DNA from: Opitutia bacterium
GTDB lineage: Bacteria > Verrucomicrobiota > Verrucomicrobiia > Opitutales > Seribacteraceae
Reading direction: 5' to 3'
Length of the DNA: 48,407 nucleotides
Assembly (NCBI GenBank): GCA_002721705.1
Contig: PBLJ01000029.1
Span: 1 to 48,407 of the forward strand
Part shown: piece by piece, positions 7,720-16,244 of the stretch
How positions within the stretch are numbered: the stretch's first letter is position 1
Layout of the letters: each line of letters opens with the position of its first letter
Program-made: the position numbers and the translations under genes
The notes under the pieces: generated by a model
What the model was told of the DNA's origin: nothing
The model's input: only the letters and a program-made list of their open reading frames with translations
Database searches by the model: none

Positions 7720-9639
7720 CTAGTCCTTCTCCAACCTGTCGAGAAAGGCTTGGCAGGAGAAGGCGACGAACATGGCGAGGTCCTTGTCGCCCGGCAAGAC
7801 GATGACGGGGGACAGGTCAGGTGGTCGGATTTTCACGGCCCGCTCGAGAGCTTTTTTCATCTGTGGCGCGGCGGAGGTCGCTTTCTTTCCCAGCAATTCT
7901 ATGGTGCGTGCCGCATGGGTCACGATGATCAGGTTTTCGTGGGCCAAGTCCTTGAGCAGGACGGGCAGAGCGGTCTTGACGTCGCCATGGGCGGCGAGGG
8001 CGTTGGCCGCCTCGATGCGGACGGCGGCCGACGTATCCTTGAGGGCGGCCTTCAGCTTCTTCAATGCCTTGCCCGAGGGCTTGTCCAGGGCGGCCAAGCC
8101 AAGGGCTCCCCAGTAGCGGACGCTGGCGTCCTTGGAGGAAAGGTTCTTGAGGAAAGCTCCTTCCTTGGCCACGCCGACCTGGGAGGCGGCTTTTTGAGAA
8201 GGCCCCACGGGCACTTTGCCGCCTTGGCCCATTTCCCAACCGGAACTCCCCTCGAAAAGCGACCAGGCCTCGCTTTCGGGTAGAAACCCGAGGTCCACCG
8301 TGCTGCGGATGTGCTTCTTATGTTCCTTGCGAAGGCGCTGGAGAACTTCCTCGTGATCCTTGGAGCCCGCCAAGTTGTTCAGGTTATGCGGATCCTCCTG
8401 GCAATCGAACAATTCCTCCACCGGACGAGTAGGACCTGCAAAATGCCACTGGGCCGCATTCATCTTGTCGGGAGTGGCGAGACGGTAGAACTCGTGGCGT
8501 ATTTCGCCGCGGTCGGGCCACACGGTAGGCTGATTGTAGCCGAGATGCGGCATGTAATTCCTTATATAGAGATAGCGCTCGTCCCGCACCGAGCGGGCGA
8601 GGTCACGTACTTCATCCACCCGGTCGCGGTGTCCGTAGACGTATTTGCGAGGCTTGACGTTCTTGGCCCCGAGAAAGGGTTTTCCTTGCATCTCCTCGGG
8701 AATAGGGGTGCCGGTGAGGCTGAGCACGGTGGGCCCGAAGTCGACGAAAGCGACCAAGCGGTCCGACGTAGTGCCTGGCTTGCTCGGAGCAAGGTGCTGC
8801 CATTTCTTGGGGAAGCGAATCATCAAGGCGACCCGCATGCCGCTCTCCAGCAAAGCCCGCTTGTGGCGTGGCATGCCCGAACCATGGTCGGAATAAAAGA
8901 AGACGATGGTGTTCTCGGCGAGACCGTCGTCCTCCAGTTGCTTGAGGATGGCCCCGACTTCCTTGTCCATCGCGGTCACGCAATCGTGGAAGCGGGCCAC
9001 GGTGCGCCGGATGACCGGGGTGTCGGGATAATAGGGGGGTAAGGTGATCTTGGCTGGGTCATGGATCTCGGAAGGCTTCAACTTGCTTTGCACCTCCTTG
9101 AGGAATCTTTCGCGGGGCCAGACCATGGAACGGCTCTGGTGCGACGTCATCAAGTTGAATACCGAGAATATGGAAGCCTTCTTGTCGGCCCGCTTGCGCC
9201 AATGAGCGGTGGCGCTGCTCTCGTCCCAGGAACTCTCTATGATGTCCTGATAGTTGCCGCTGTTGTAGTCCGTCTTGACGTTGTTCGTGGTGTAGAAGCC
9301 TTCCTTGCGCAACAAGGCGGGGAAGCCCTTCATATGCTCAGGCATCGGAAAACCGGAGCGCATTTGCTGGGTACTGAGGGAAGGAGGGTAGCAACCGTTG
9401 ATCAGGCAGGAGCGCGAAGGCGAGCAGACCGGGGCGCTGGCGTAGGCCTTGGTATAGCGCACGCTTTGCTTGGCGAAAGCGTCGAGGTTGGGCGTGATGG
9501 CGTCCTTGTCGCCGTAGCACCCGAGAACCGGACTCATGTCCTCGGCCGTGATCCACAGAACGTTGGGGCGTTCCTTGGAGAAGCCGACGGCGCAGGGGAA
9601 AAGGAATAGAAGAGATAGAAGGAAGCGTGTGGTTTTCAT
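7720..9639 (-). CDS. Secreted sulfatase with C-terminal HEAT-like helical repeats
   Basis: The ATG at 9639 gives 639 residues with a signal peptide (MKTTRFLLSLLFLFPCAVGF). It has the sulfatase formylglycine motif CSPSR at residues 72-76, an N-terminal metal-site segment (AEDMSPVLGCYGD) and a second metal-site segment FFYSDHGSGMPRHKR. Together these assign it to the type I (S1) sulfatases, which hydrolyse sulfate esters and need formylglycine maturation. Residues of about 495-605 form short helical repeats with HEAT character (VRYWGALGLAAL, VRIEAANALAAHGD, LIIVTHAARTIELLG). Such a tail is not part of the catalytic domain and may bind a partner. Substrate is unknown. The gene faces the NDH-2 gene and is divergent from a second sulfatase at 9795. 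Confidence 0.92.
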   Translation of the reverse strand: MKTTRFLLSLLFLFPCAVGFSKERPNVLWITAEDMSPVLGCYGDKDAITPNLDAFAKQSVRYTKAYASAPVCSPSRSCLINGCYPPSLSTQQMRSGFPMPEHMKGFPALLRKEGFYTTNNVKTDYNSGNYQDIIESSWDESSATAHWRKRADKKASIFSVFNLMTSHQSRSMVWPRERFLKEVQSKLKPSEIHDPAKITLPPYYPDTPVIRRTVARFHDCVTAMDKEVGAILKQLEDDGLAENTIVFFYSDHGSGMPRHKRALLESGMRVALMIRFPKKWQHLAPSKPGTTSDRLVAFVDFGPTVLSLTGTPIPEEMQGKPFLGAKNVKPRKYVYGHRDRVDEVRDLARSVRDERYLYIRNYMPHLGYNQPTVWPDRGEIRHEFYRLATPDKMNAAQWHFAGPTRPVEELFDCQEDPHNLNNLAGSKDHEEVLQRLRKEHKKHIRSTVDLGFLPESEAWSLFEGSSGWEMGQGGKVPVGPSQKAASQVGVAKEGAFLKNLSSKDASVRYWGALGLAALDKPSGKALKKLKAALKDTSAAVRIEAANALAAHGDVKTALPVLLKDLAHENLIIVTHAARTIELLGKKATSAAPQMKKALERAVKIRPPDLSPVIVLPGDKDLAMFVAFSCQAFLDRLEKD

Positions 9640-9794
9640 AGTTAGGGAAATGGCATCATGCGTTGCCTCGGCCCTTCGTCCAGCAAACGTTTCCATGAAA
9701 ACCTACTTGTCGATCAAAAGCTTGGATTGACTAGATGCCCCGAAAAAAGAAGTCTGCATGGTTTCCCTTTTACCCGATCAACCCGCATCGTCCA

Positions 9795-11279
9795 ATGAAT
9801 CGTCTGTTTCGCTGTTTGCTCGTTGCCCTCGCTTTGCTGGGCTTTCATTTCACCGCCTCGGCCAAGGCCAAGCCCAACGTCTTGTGGATTTTCCTCGAGG
9901 ACGTCAGTGGTTGGTTTGGTTGCTACGGGGACACCTTCATCAAGACCCCGAACATCGATGCCTTGGCAAAGAGCGGCAAAAAGTACGACCGCTTCTACAC
10001 CACCGCCGGCGTCTGTTCGGCGATGCGTTCGGGTATCGTCACGGGGATGTACCAAACTTCGATAGGGGCCCATAATCACCGTAGTTGCCGATCCAATTTC
10101 CGCGGAAAGGGAATGGGGAAGTTCGATGAGAATATCCTTTCCATAAAGACCATTCCCGAGATTATGCGAGCGGCCGGTTACTGGACGTTCAACGAGGGAG
10201 GCAAGGACGACTACAACTTCACCTTCGACGCCAACAAGCTCTATAATTACCTACCGAAGAAAAGAGGGTGGGGACCCGCCGACCTCGTCGCGGGCAACTG
10301 CTGGAAAGGAAAGAAAAAAGACCAGCCGTTTTTTGGCCAGGTGCAACTGGGCGGAGGCAAACTTGGACGCAGGGCCGACAAAGTGATGGACCGCTCCAAG
10401 GTGCCGGTTCCTCCGTACTACCCAGACACCGCGCTAGTGCGGGAAGAAATCGGTCACCACTACGACTGCCTGCTCAAGACCGATGAACAGGTTGGCCAAG
10501 TGATCGCCGCCCTCAAGCGCGACGGGCACTATGAAAACACTCTGATCCTGCTTTTCAGCGACCACGGCTACAAGCTGCATCGCCACAAGCAGTACCTCTA
10601 CGAGGGCGGCATCCACATGCCCCTGATCGTGGTGGGGCCCGGCATCAAGGGTGGCCAAGTGACTCAAGAATTAGTCAGCAGCATAGACGTCAGCGCTGCC
10701 ACCGTGGCGGCATCGGGCACCCCCGTGCCGGATTACATGGAAGGCCAGGACTTTCTCTCATCGGACCACACGCCGCGCTCCTACGTCATTTCCGCTCGCG
10801 ACCGCTGCGATTACACCATCGAACATATCCGGGCAGTGGTCACCCCCCAGTACAAGTATCTCCGCAACTACCTGACGGACCGCCCCTTCATGCAGCCCAG
10901 TTACAAGGACCCATGGCCCGTCTCCAAGGAATTTCGACGCCTCATGGCGGAAGGCAAGATGAACAAGACCCAGCTCATCTTCTTCGGCGACAAGAAGGAA
11001 CCCGAAGAACTCTACGATCTGGCAAAGGACCCCCATGAAATCAACAACTTGGCCAAAGATCCCAAGTACCAGAAAGAAATGGCCAAGCACCGCAAGATAC
11101 TCGCTCAATGGATCAAGGAAACCGGTGACAAGGGGGCAAAGCCCGAGTCAGACATCGGACTCTTGAGCACCCTCAAGCGGTGGGGATCCAAGTGCGTCAA
11201 CCCGGAGTATGACAAGGTGCGTCATTTGTTGAAACCGGCCGCCCCCGCCGAGAAACCGGGGCCAAAGAAGAAAAAGTAA
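9795..11279 (+). CDS. Secreted sulfatase with CxAxR-type formylglycine motif
   Basis: The ATG at 9795 gives 494 residues with a signal peptide (MNRLFRCLLVALALLGFHFT...). The formylglycine motif reads CSAMR (residues 74-78) rather than the commoner C-x-P-x-R; Ala at the third position is an accepted variant in S1 sulfatases. Metal-site segments are FLEDVSGWFGCYGD and LFSDHGYKLHRHKQ. The C-terminal part contains the usual EELYDLAKDPHEINNLA segment and ends in a lysine-rich tail (KKKK). It resembles the sulfatase encoded divergently at 7720-9639 in its middle region (both have PPYYPDT), which suggests related subfamilies. It is 37 bases upstream of the PhoD-like gene on the same strand and probably in one operon with it. 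Confidence 0.93.
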   Translation: MNRLFRCLLVALALLGFHFTASAKAKPNVLWIFLEDVSGWFGCYGDTFIKTPNIDALAKSGKKYDRFYTTAGVCSAMRSGIVTGMYQTSIGAHNHRSCRSNFRGKGMGKFDENILSIKTIPEIMRAAGYWTFNEGGKDDYNFTFDANKLYNYLPKKRGWGPADLVAGNCWKGKKKDQPFFGQVQLGGGKLGRRADKVMDRSKVPVPPYYPDTALVREEIGHHYDCLLKTDEQVGQVIAALKRDGHYENTLILLFSDHGYKLHRHKQYLYEGGIHMPLIVVGPGIKGGQVTQELVSSIDVSAATVAASGTPVPDYMEGQDFLSSDHTPRSYVISARDRCDYTIEHIRAVVTPQYKYLRNYLTDRPFMQPSYKDPWPVSKEFRRLMAEGKMNKTQLIFFGDKKEPEELYDLAKDPHEINNLAKDPKYQKEMAKHRKILAQWIKETGDKGAKPESDIGLLSTLKRWGSKCVNPEYDKVRHLLKPAAPAEKPGPKKKK

Positions 11280-11316
11280 AAGTCTAACAACGCATTTTCC
11301 TTCAATCCTACAAAAA

Positions 11317-13158
11317 ATGAAGCTGCTGCTACCGATCGTCTCTCTCCTCTGCCTTTGCGGGCAGGCTCTTGCCCAAGACCCCGCACCCACTCCGATTCGC
11401 GTAACCGATGGCCCCATGCTGGGCCGCCCGGCAAGCGATTCCATGACGCTTTGGGTGCGCACCGTACGGCAGGGCGAGGTCGTGGTGTTTTACGGAACGG
11501 ATGCCAACAAGCTCGACCGAACCGCCACCTTTACTACACGCGGCCCCGAGCATGACTACACCGGTACCCTGACCATCGACAAGCTCTTGCCCAACACACG
11601 TTACCACTACCGCATTGCCGACCACCAGTTGAGCGGTTCCTTCCGCACCATGCCACGGGCAAAGGATTTCAAGAACCCCAAAGGCAACCCCAAGGGATTG
11701 TTCAACTTCCGCTTCGAGTTCGCTTGCGGCAACAACCCGAAGGGAGGAGGCGGCAGCGTGGGGCCGACCCTGCCCGTCTTCGACACCTTGAACGCCCAAG
11801 TCCGTGACAAAATAAACTTCGCCATCCTCAACGGGGACTGGCTTTACGAAACACGCCGTGACTACCCTCCGCAGGAATGGTTGCACCAAGTCGGTCTCGC
11901 CGAGAGAGATACCCCGCGCATCGTCCGTCACGCTCCCACCGTGGTCGGGGTCTGGCAAAACTACAAGGATCTGATGCACCGCGGCCGCAACCTTGCCGAG
12001 TGGCATCGTCACGTACCGTCTTATTTCACCGCCGACGACCACGAGTTGATCAACGACATCTACGGGGCCGGGGAAACCGGTTACGTCAACCGACGGGCCG
12101 TCTTTAGGGACATCGGAACAAGAGCCTGGTTCGACTATTTGGCGTGGGCCAATCCCACGGAGCATGACGCCCCGGCTCATTTCGGCGCCGCTCACTTTGA
12201 AAAAGGATCCAACGTACTGGAAGACCCCGATGCCGACTTCACGAGTCTTCCTCTGGCCGAGATGGCCAACCTGCACGTGCACTGGGGCACGCCCACCGCG
12301 GGAGTCCCCGATTCCAAGCTGGACGCTCAGCCCGGCAACCCCAACTCGGCAGTCTACGAAATCGTGAAGGTGCTCGGACCAACCAAGCTACAGGTGAAAC
12401 CGTCCGCCAAGGCAACCGGCAAGGCATCGTATTCGATCGGACGGCGCTGCTACGGGAAATTCACCGTCTCCAATTGCGATTTCTTCCTTCTCGACACGCG
12501 CACCCACCGCAACCTGCACAACGTCGACAAGCCGGACAACCCCAAGGCCACCATGATCGGCAAGGATCAACTGAAGTGGCTCAAGGACGGCATACGCAAG
12601 AGCAAGGCCGACTTCATCTTCGTAGTCTCCTCGGTCAACTTCATGGTGCCTCACGTCGGAAGCGGAGGGGGGGACGATAAGCAGGCAACGATCAAGAAAG
12701 ACGATGCTTGGACCGTGTTTCTCAAGGAACGCGAGGAATTGATCGAGTTCTGGGACGACCTCGACAAGGCGGTCTTCATCCTCACCGGCGATCTCCATAA
12801 CAGTTTTGCGATCAAGATAACGGAGAACGTCTGGGAATTCGCCAGTGGTCCCCACAACTCCATCAACCACGCTCCGATGAAGGACGAGGGAGGACGCCCT
12901 CCCAACGGGAAATTCAAGTACGGACCGCGATCCTGCGACATCCGCTGGTCAAGCTATGCCATGGCCGACATTCCGCGGGCCCACCGCACTTTTCCTCACT
13001 ATTGCGTGGTTCAGGTCAACAACGTCTTCAACAACCCCTTGGAACGCGACGGCGAGCGCTGGTTCGCCTTTAAACACCCTCAAGTGATCTTCCAGTTTCA
13101 CGACGCCTTTACCGGCGAGCTCCGCTACTCGGAGACCATTGTGCTTGGTCTGGACTGA
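11317..13158 (+). CDS. PhoD-like secreted phosphatase/phosphodiesterase
   Basis: The 613-residue protein has a signal peptide (1-19, ending GQALA), an N-terminal beta-sandwich domain typical of PhoD proteins (about 25-115), and a metallophosphatase core. Core motifs seen are NGDWLY (172-177), ADDHEL (239-244), LDTRTHR (392-398) and TGDLHNS (490-496), corresponding to the metal-binding GD, DDHE and GDxH blocks of PhoD enzymes. A segment of about 90 residues (295-385), including HVHWGTPTAG and a lysine-rich stretch, separates DDHE from LDTR; it looks like an insertion. Family members cleave phosphomonoesters or phosphodiesters in the periplasm or outside the cell. It follows a sulfatase gene closely, suggesting joint removal of sulfate and phosphate groups. 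Confidence 0.85.
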   Translation: MKLLLPIVSLLCLCGQALAQDPAPTPIRVTDGPMLGRPASDSMTLWVRTVRQGEVVVFYGTDANKLDRTATFTTRGPEHDYTGTLTIDKLLPNTRYHYRIADHQLSGSFRTMPRAKDFKNPKGNPKGLFNFRFEFACGNNPKGGGGSVGPTLPVFDTLNAQVRDKINFAILNGDWLYETRRDYPPQEWLHQVGLAERDTPRIVRHAPTVVGVWQNYKDLMHRGRNLAEWHRHVPSYFTADDHELINDIYGAGETGYVNRRAVFRDIGTRAWFDYLAWANPTEHDAPAHFGAAHFEKGSNVLEDPDADFTSLPLAEMANLHVHWGTPTAGVPDSKLDAQPGNPNSAVYEIVKVLGPTKLQVKPSAKATGKASYSIGRRCYGKFTVSNCDFFLLDTRTHRNLHNVDKPDNPKATMIGKDQLKWLKDGIRKSKADFIFVVSSVNFMVPHVGSGGGDDKQATIKKDDAWTVFLKEREELIEFWDDLDKAVFILTGDLHNSFAIKITENVWEFASGPHNSINHAPMKDEGGRPPNGKFKYGPRSCDIRWSSYAMADIPRAHRTFPHYCVVQVNNVFNNPLERDGERWFAFKHPQVIFQFHDAFTGELRYSETIVLGLD

Positions 13159-13167
13159 AGAAGCCCC

Positions 13168-13410
13168 TTACGAGGGAGGCAGATTGGGCGGCGACGGCGC
13201 ATTCGCCTTGTAGAGGAAGAAATAGGCCACAACAACTGGCCCCAAAGCCAAGGTGGCCACAGCGTAGCCCCAATGCTCAAATAATCTCAGCCCGATTACG
13301 ATGGCTTTTGGTGGTTCGCCTTCATTGAATGCGTTTCCGGTGAAGACGAATCCCATCCAAAGGATCGTCAAAAGAATCGATTGAAGTACGGTGGAGCCGA
13401 CGCGGTTCAT
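13168..13410 (-). CDS. Small two-helix membrane protein, function unknown
   Basis: The 80-residue protein has two hydrophobic segments, roughly residues 9-27 (VLQSILLTILWMGFVFTG) and 50-68 (AVATLALGPVVVAYFFLY), and a proline-rich C-terminus (APSPPNLPPS). It starts 19 bases after the stop codon of the ThuA gene on the same strand, so they are likely co-transcribed. Its stop lies only 9 bases from that of the convergent PhoD-like gene. I do not recognise a family. Confidence 0.6.
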   Translation of the reverse strand: MNRVGSTVLQSILLTILWMGFVFTGNAFNEGEPPKAIVIGLRLFEHWGYAVATLALGPVVVAYFFLYKANAPSPPNLPPS

Positions 13411-13429
13411 TTATCGGCCAAGTGAGCCT

Positions 13430-14452
13430 CTACTCCTGCAACGGCACGATGGGGTTGTCCCAGCCCGCCATGTCGCTCGGCTTGGTGCCTCCCTTGCGTC
13501 GGCCTTTGCCCCGCGCCCAAGTACCGTTGAAGGGACCCACGAAATCGACCTTTAAATCCGGTTTGATGGCGTCTTCCAAGCCAACCGCCCAGATGCATCC
13601 GTTGATCAGCAGGCGGCGGTAGCCGTCGCTCTCGATGTCGTTGGACGCTCCGTAGGTGCTGGTGAAGACGCGCCCCTTGGTCTTGCCGTCCTTGCCGACG
13701 TAGTGGCGCGTCCAAGCGCCGGGTACGGGCTTGCGGGTTTCGTCGTTGGGTGAATCGGGCGACATTCCCTTGAGGGGCTGAGCCATGGCCAATGCAGTGT
13801 ATGGCTTCAAGGGATTGGCGTTATATCCGCCGCACTGGGCCCACATGTCCTTCACTCCCCTAAGAATGGGATGCTTGGCCTGCTCGGGCACAATGTCAAG
13901 GCGCGTACTGGAGCGATGGTTGCCTCCGTAGTGACCGGCCCATTTTTCGCCGAGAACCTGACGTCCAAAACCATCCTTGTACTCTTCTCCCTTATAGCCG
14001 TTGTTGTACTTTGCATAGGGACTGTCCTTGGGAATTTTGTTGAACCCGTGAGTGGCGGTACGCAGTCCCACGATGGGACCGGCTCGATCCAAATAGTTCA
14101 CGAAATGCTTCATTTGGTCCTCGGGCCAGTTTTGGAAACGGGTGAAAATCACCATGAGGTCGGCTTTTGCCAACTCTTCGATCCCGGGTACGTTATTGGC
14201 TCCGGGCTGTATTTCGCCTTTGCCGTTCACGCCGAACACGACGGAGCACTTGAAACCATGATGTTTAGCAAGAATGCGAGCCAAGGCGGGCAAGGTCTCC
14301 TCGGAGCGGTATTCGTGGTCGCTCGCGATGAATACCAAGTGCTTGCCTTTGCCCAGGCCTTTCTCGCCTTCGTAGACAAGAGGAGCCTCGGCCAAGCTAC
14401 TGATCATGGGACTAAAAAGAAGAGAGAGAATAAGGATCGTTTTGTGATACAT
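13430..14452 (-). CDS. Secreted ThuA-domain protein
   Basis: The 340-residue protein has a signal peptide (about 1-22, ending SSLAEA) and a glutamine-amidotransferase-like ThuA domain. Characteristic segments are VFIASDHEYRSEETLPALARI, LAKADLMVIFTRFQNWPEDQ, GPIVGLRTATHGF and a late DIESDGYRRLLINGCIWA. ThuA was named for trehalose utilisation in rhizobia; in PVC bacteria such proteins are abundant and usually secreted, with no settled reaction. The C-terminal part (about 300-340) contains a basic GKGRRKGG stretch. It probably forms an operon with the small membrane protein at 13168. It is divergent from the DUF1549 operon; the 130-base gap shows no clear promoter to me. Confidence 0.85.
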   Translation of the reverse strand: MYHKTILILSLLFSPMISSLAEAPLVYEGEKGLGKGKHLVFIASDHEYRSEETLPALARILAKHHGFKCSVVFGVNGKGEIQPGANNVPGIEELAKADLMVIFTRFQNWPEDQMKHFVNYLDRAGPIVGLRTATHGFNKIPKDSPYAKYNNGYKGEEYKDGFGRQVLGEKWAGHYGGNHRSSTRLDIVPEQAKHPILRGVKDMWAQCGGYNANPLKPYTALAMAQPLKGMSPDSPNDETRKPVPGAWTRHYVGKDGKTKGRVFTSTYGASNDIESDGYRRLLINGCIWAVGLEDAIKPDLKVDFVGPFNGTWARGKGRRKGGTKPSDMAGWDNPIVPLQE

Positions 14453-14582
14453 GCCAACAAACCTAGGCAGAGCGTTTTCCTTGGCAAGGCTTAGGCCGCC
14501 CTTAACTAAGAATATTTTCGGGAAACACCTTGGGTCTTGAGTCCCCGTGTAGTTGCGGGCAATTATTGCATGCAGAACAAAG

Positions 14583-16244
14583 ATGTTCGGTCCTTTTCAC
14601 AGCATTCAAGTTGGTAAAACTGCGGGGTACGTGGCGGCGTTGGCCTTTGGATGGAACCTTTCGGCCGAGCCTCTCCATGTGCGCATCGACGACTTGGTGA
14701 AGGCCAAGGCGGAGAAGGCGACCTTTGCCGAAGTTGCCGACGACGCCAGTTTTCTGCGACGAATCAGCCTCGACCTGACCGGAAACATTCCGACCGCCAA
14801 AGAGGTTTCCGCTTTCCTGGGGAACAAGAACCCGGGCAAGCGCGCGAAGTTGATCGATGAATTGCTGGACGCCAAAACTTTTGCCATCCATTGGTCGGAA
14901 AGGCTCAGCGTGTTGCTGCTGGAACGCTTGGACCTAGGCAAGGTTTCCAGTGAGGAATGGAACGATTTCCTCCAGCAAGCTCTCGGGGAGAAGCCATTAT
15001 GGGACGTCATGATTCGCCGGATGATCGAGGCCAAGGGGGAAGGCCCATCGCGTCCCGCAATGAAATTTCTGGGCAATGCCGATCACCATGCCATGACGGA
15101 GAGCGTCGCTCGCATGTTCTTGGGAATGGATCTGACCTGCGCCAAATGCCACGACCACCCCTCGGTCAAGGAGTGGAAACAGGCTCATTACTGGGGTTTG
15201 TTCGCCTACCTCAACCAAACCAAGCAGGCCACCAGCAAGCAGGCCAAGCAAGCCTATCTGGTGGAGGGATTGGCAACCGAGAAGGTGGAATTCGAGTCGG
15301 TGTTCGACTTGGTAAAAATGACTACCGGCCCTAAGCTTCCCGATGGAGAAGAAGTGGAAATCCCCCAATTCGAGAAAGGCGAGGAATACGACAAACCGGC
15401 GGACGACGGTCTCCCTGCAGTACCGAAATTTCGGCCTCGCGAACTCCTCGCCAAGGACCTGACCGCCAAAGGAAACACCTTGTTTGTCCGCAACAGCGTA
15501 AACCGAATTTGGTTTCTCCTGATGGGAAGGGGCCTGTCTCATCCGCTCGACGAGATGCATTCGAAGAATCCGCCTTCGCACCCCGAGTTGCTCACCCTGC
15601 TGGCAGATGAATTCGTGGCTCACCAATACGACCTGAAGTGGTTGATTCGTGAAATCACCTTGACCGACGCCTATCAGCGTAGCAGCCGTCTTCCCGCGGG
15701 AGTGCTCAAGGTCGAACCGACCAGTTATCGGGTCGCTTCGCCCAAAGGCTTGAGTCCCGAACAATTGCTACGAGCCTTGTTGCGGGCAACAGGCAACACC
15801 GAGCAGGCAGAGGCTCTCGAAGTCGACCCGGAAGCCGAGAAATTCGACCGCAAGGGATATTTCACGGGCAGCAACCTAGAGCTTCCGCCTTCCTTGGAGG
15901 AGATGGAAGCGATTTTCATTCAAACCTTCGGCCAACCACCCGGCGAGAGCGAGGAGGACTTCAACCCAGGAGTGAACAAATCGCTCTTCCTCATGAATGA
16001 TCGCCTCATTCAACATTGGCTGAAGCCGCGCGCCGGCAACTTGATCGATCGCTTGGCCAAACTGGAAAGCGTCGAGTTGATTACCCGCGAAGCGTACCTC
16101 CAAGTGCTCTCTCGTTTGCCTGACGCTAAAGAGCAAGAATGGTTCAGCGATTATCTTGCCAAGAACGGGGACCGCAGGACGGAGGCCCTGGGCGACTTGG
16201 CCTGGGCGTTGCTGAACTCAGCTGAATTTAGGTTTAATCACTGA
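14583..16244 (+). CDS. DUF1549/DUF1553 (PSD-type) exported protein
   Basis: The ATG at 14583 gives 553 residues with a hydrophobic N-terminal stretch that may be a signal peptide; a TTG ten codons upstream is less likely. The DUF1549 part (about 40-200) contains SFLRRISLDLTGNIPT and a CAKCHDHP motif at 186-193, a C-x-x-C-H sequence typical of this family that may bind heme c. The DUF1553 part (about 285-540) contains FVRNSVNRIWFLLMGRGL, DLKWLIREITLTDAYQ and SLFLMND. Unlike many PVC relatives it lacks the N-terminal cytochrome domain. Its TGA overlaps the next start by one base, so it is translationally coupled to the DUF1501 gene, its usual partner. Biochemical function is unknown. Confidence 0.9.
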   Translation: MFGPFHSIQVGKTAGYVAALAFGWNLSAEPLHVRIDDLVKAKAEKATFAEVADDASFLRRISLDLTGNIPTAKEVSAFLGNKNPGKRAKLIDELLDAKTFAIHWSERLSVLLLERLDLGKVSSEEWNDFLQQALGEKPLWDVMIRRMIEAKGEGPSRPAMKFLGNADHHAMTESVARMFLGMDLTCAKCHDHPSVKEWKQAHYWGLFAYLNQTKQATSKQAKQAYLVEGLATEKVEFESVFDLVKMTTGPKLPDGEEVEIPQFEKGEEYDKPADDGLPAVPKFRPRELLAKDLTAKGNTLFVRNSVNRIWFLLMGRGLSHPLDEMHSKNPPSHPELLTLLADEFVAHQYDLKWLIREITLTDAYQRSSRLPAGVLKVEPTSYRVASPKGLSPEQLLRALLRATGNTEQAEALEVDPEAEKFDRKGYFTGSNLELPPSLEEMEAIFIQTFGQPPGESEEDFNPGVNKSLFLMNDRLIQHWLKPRAGNLIDRLAKLESVELITREAYLQVLSRLPDAKEQEWFSDYLAKNGDRRTEALGDLAWALLNSAEFRFNH

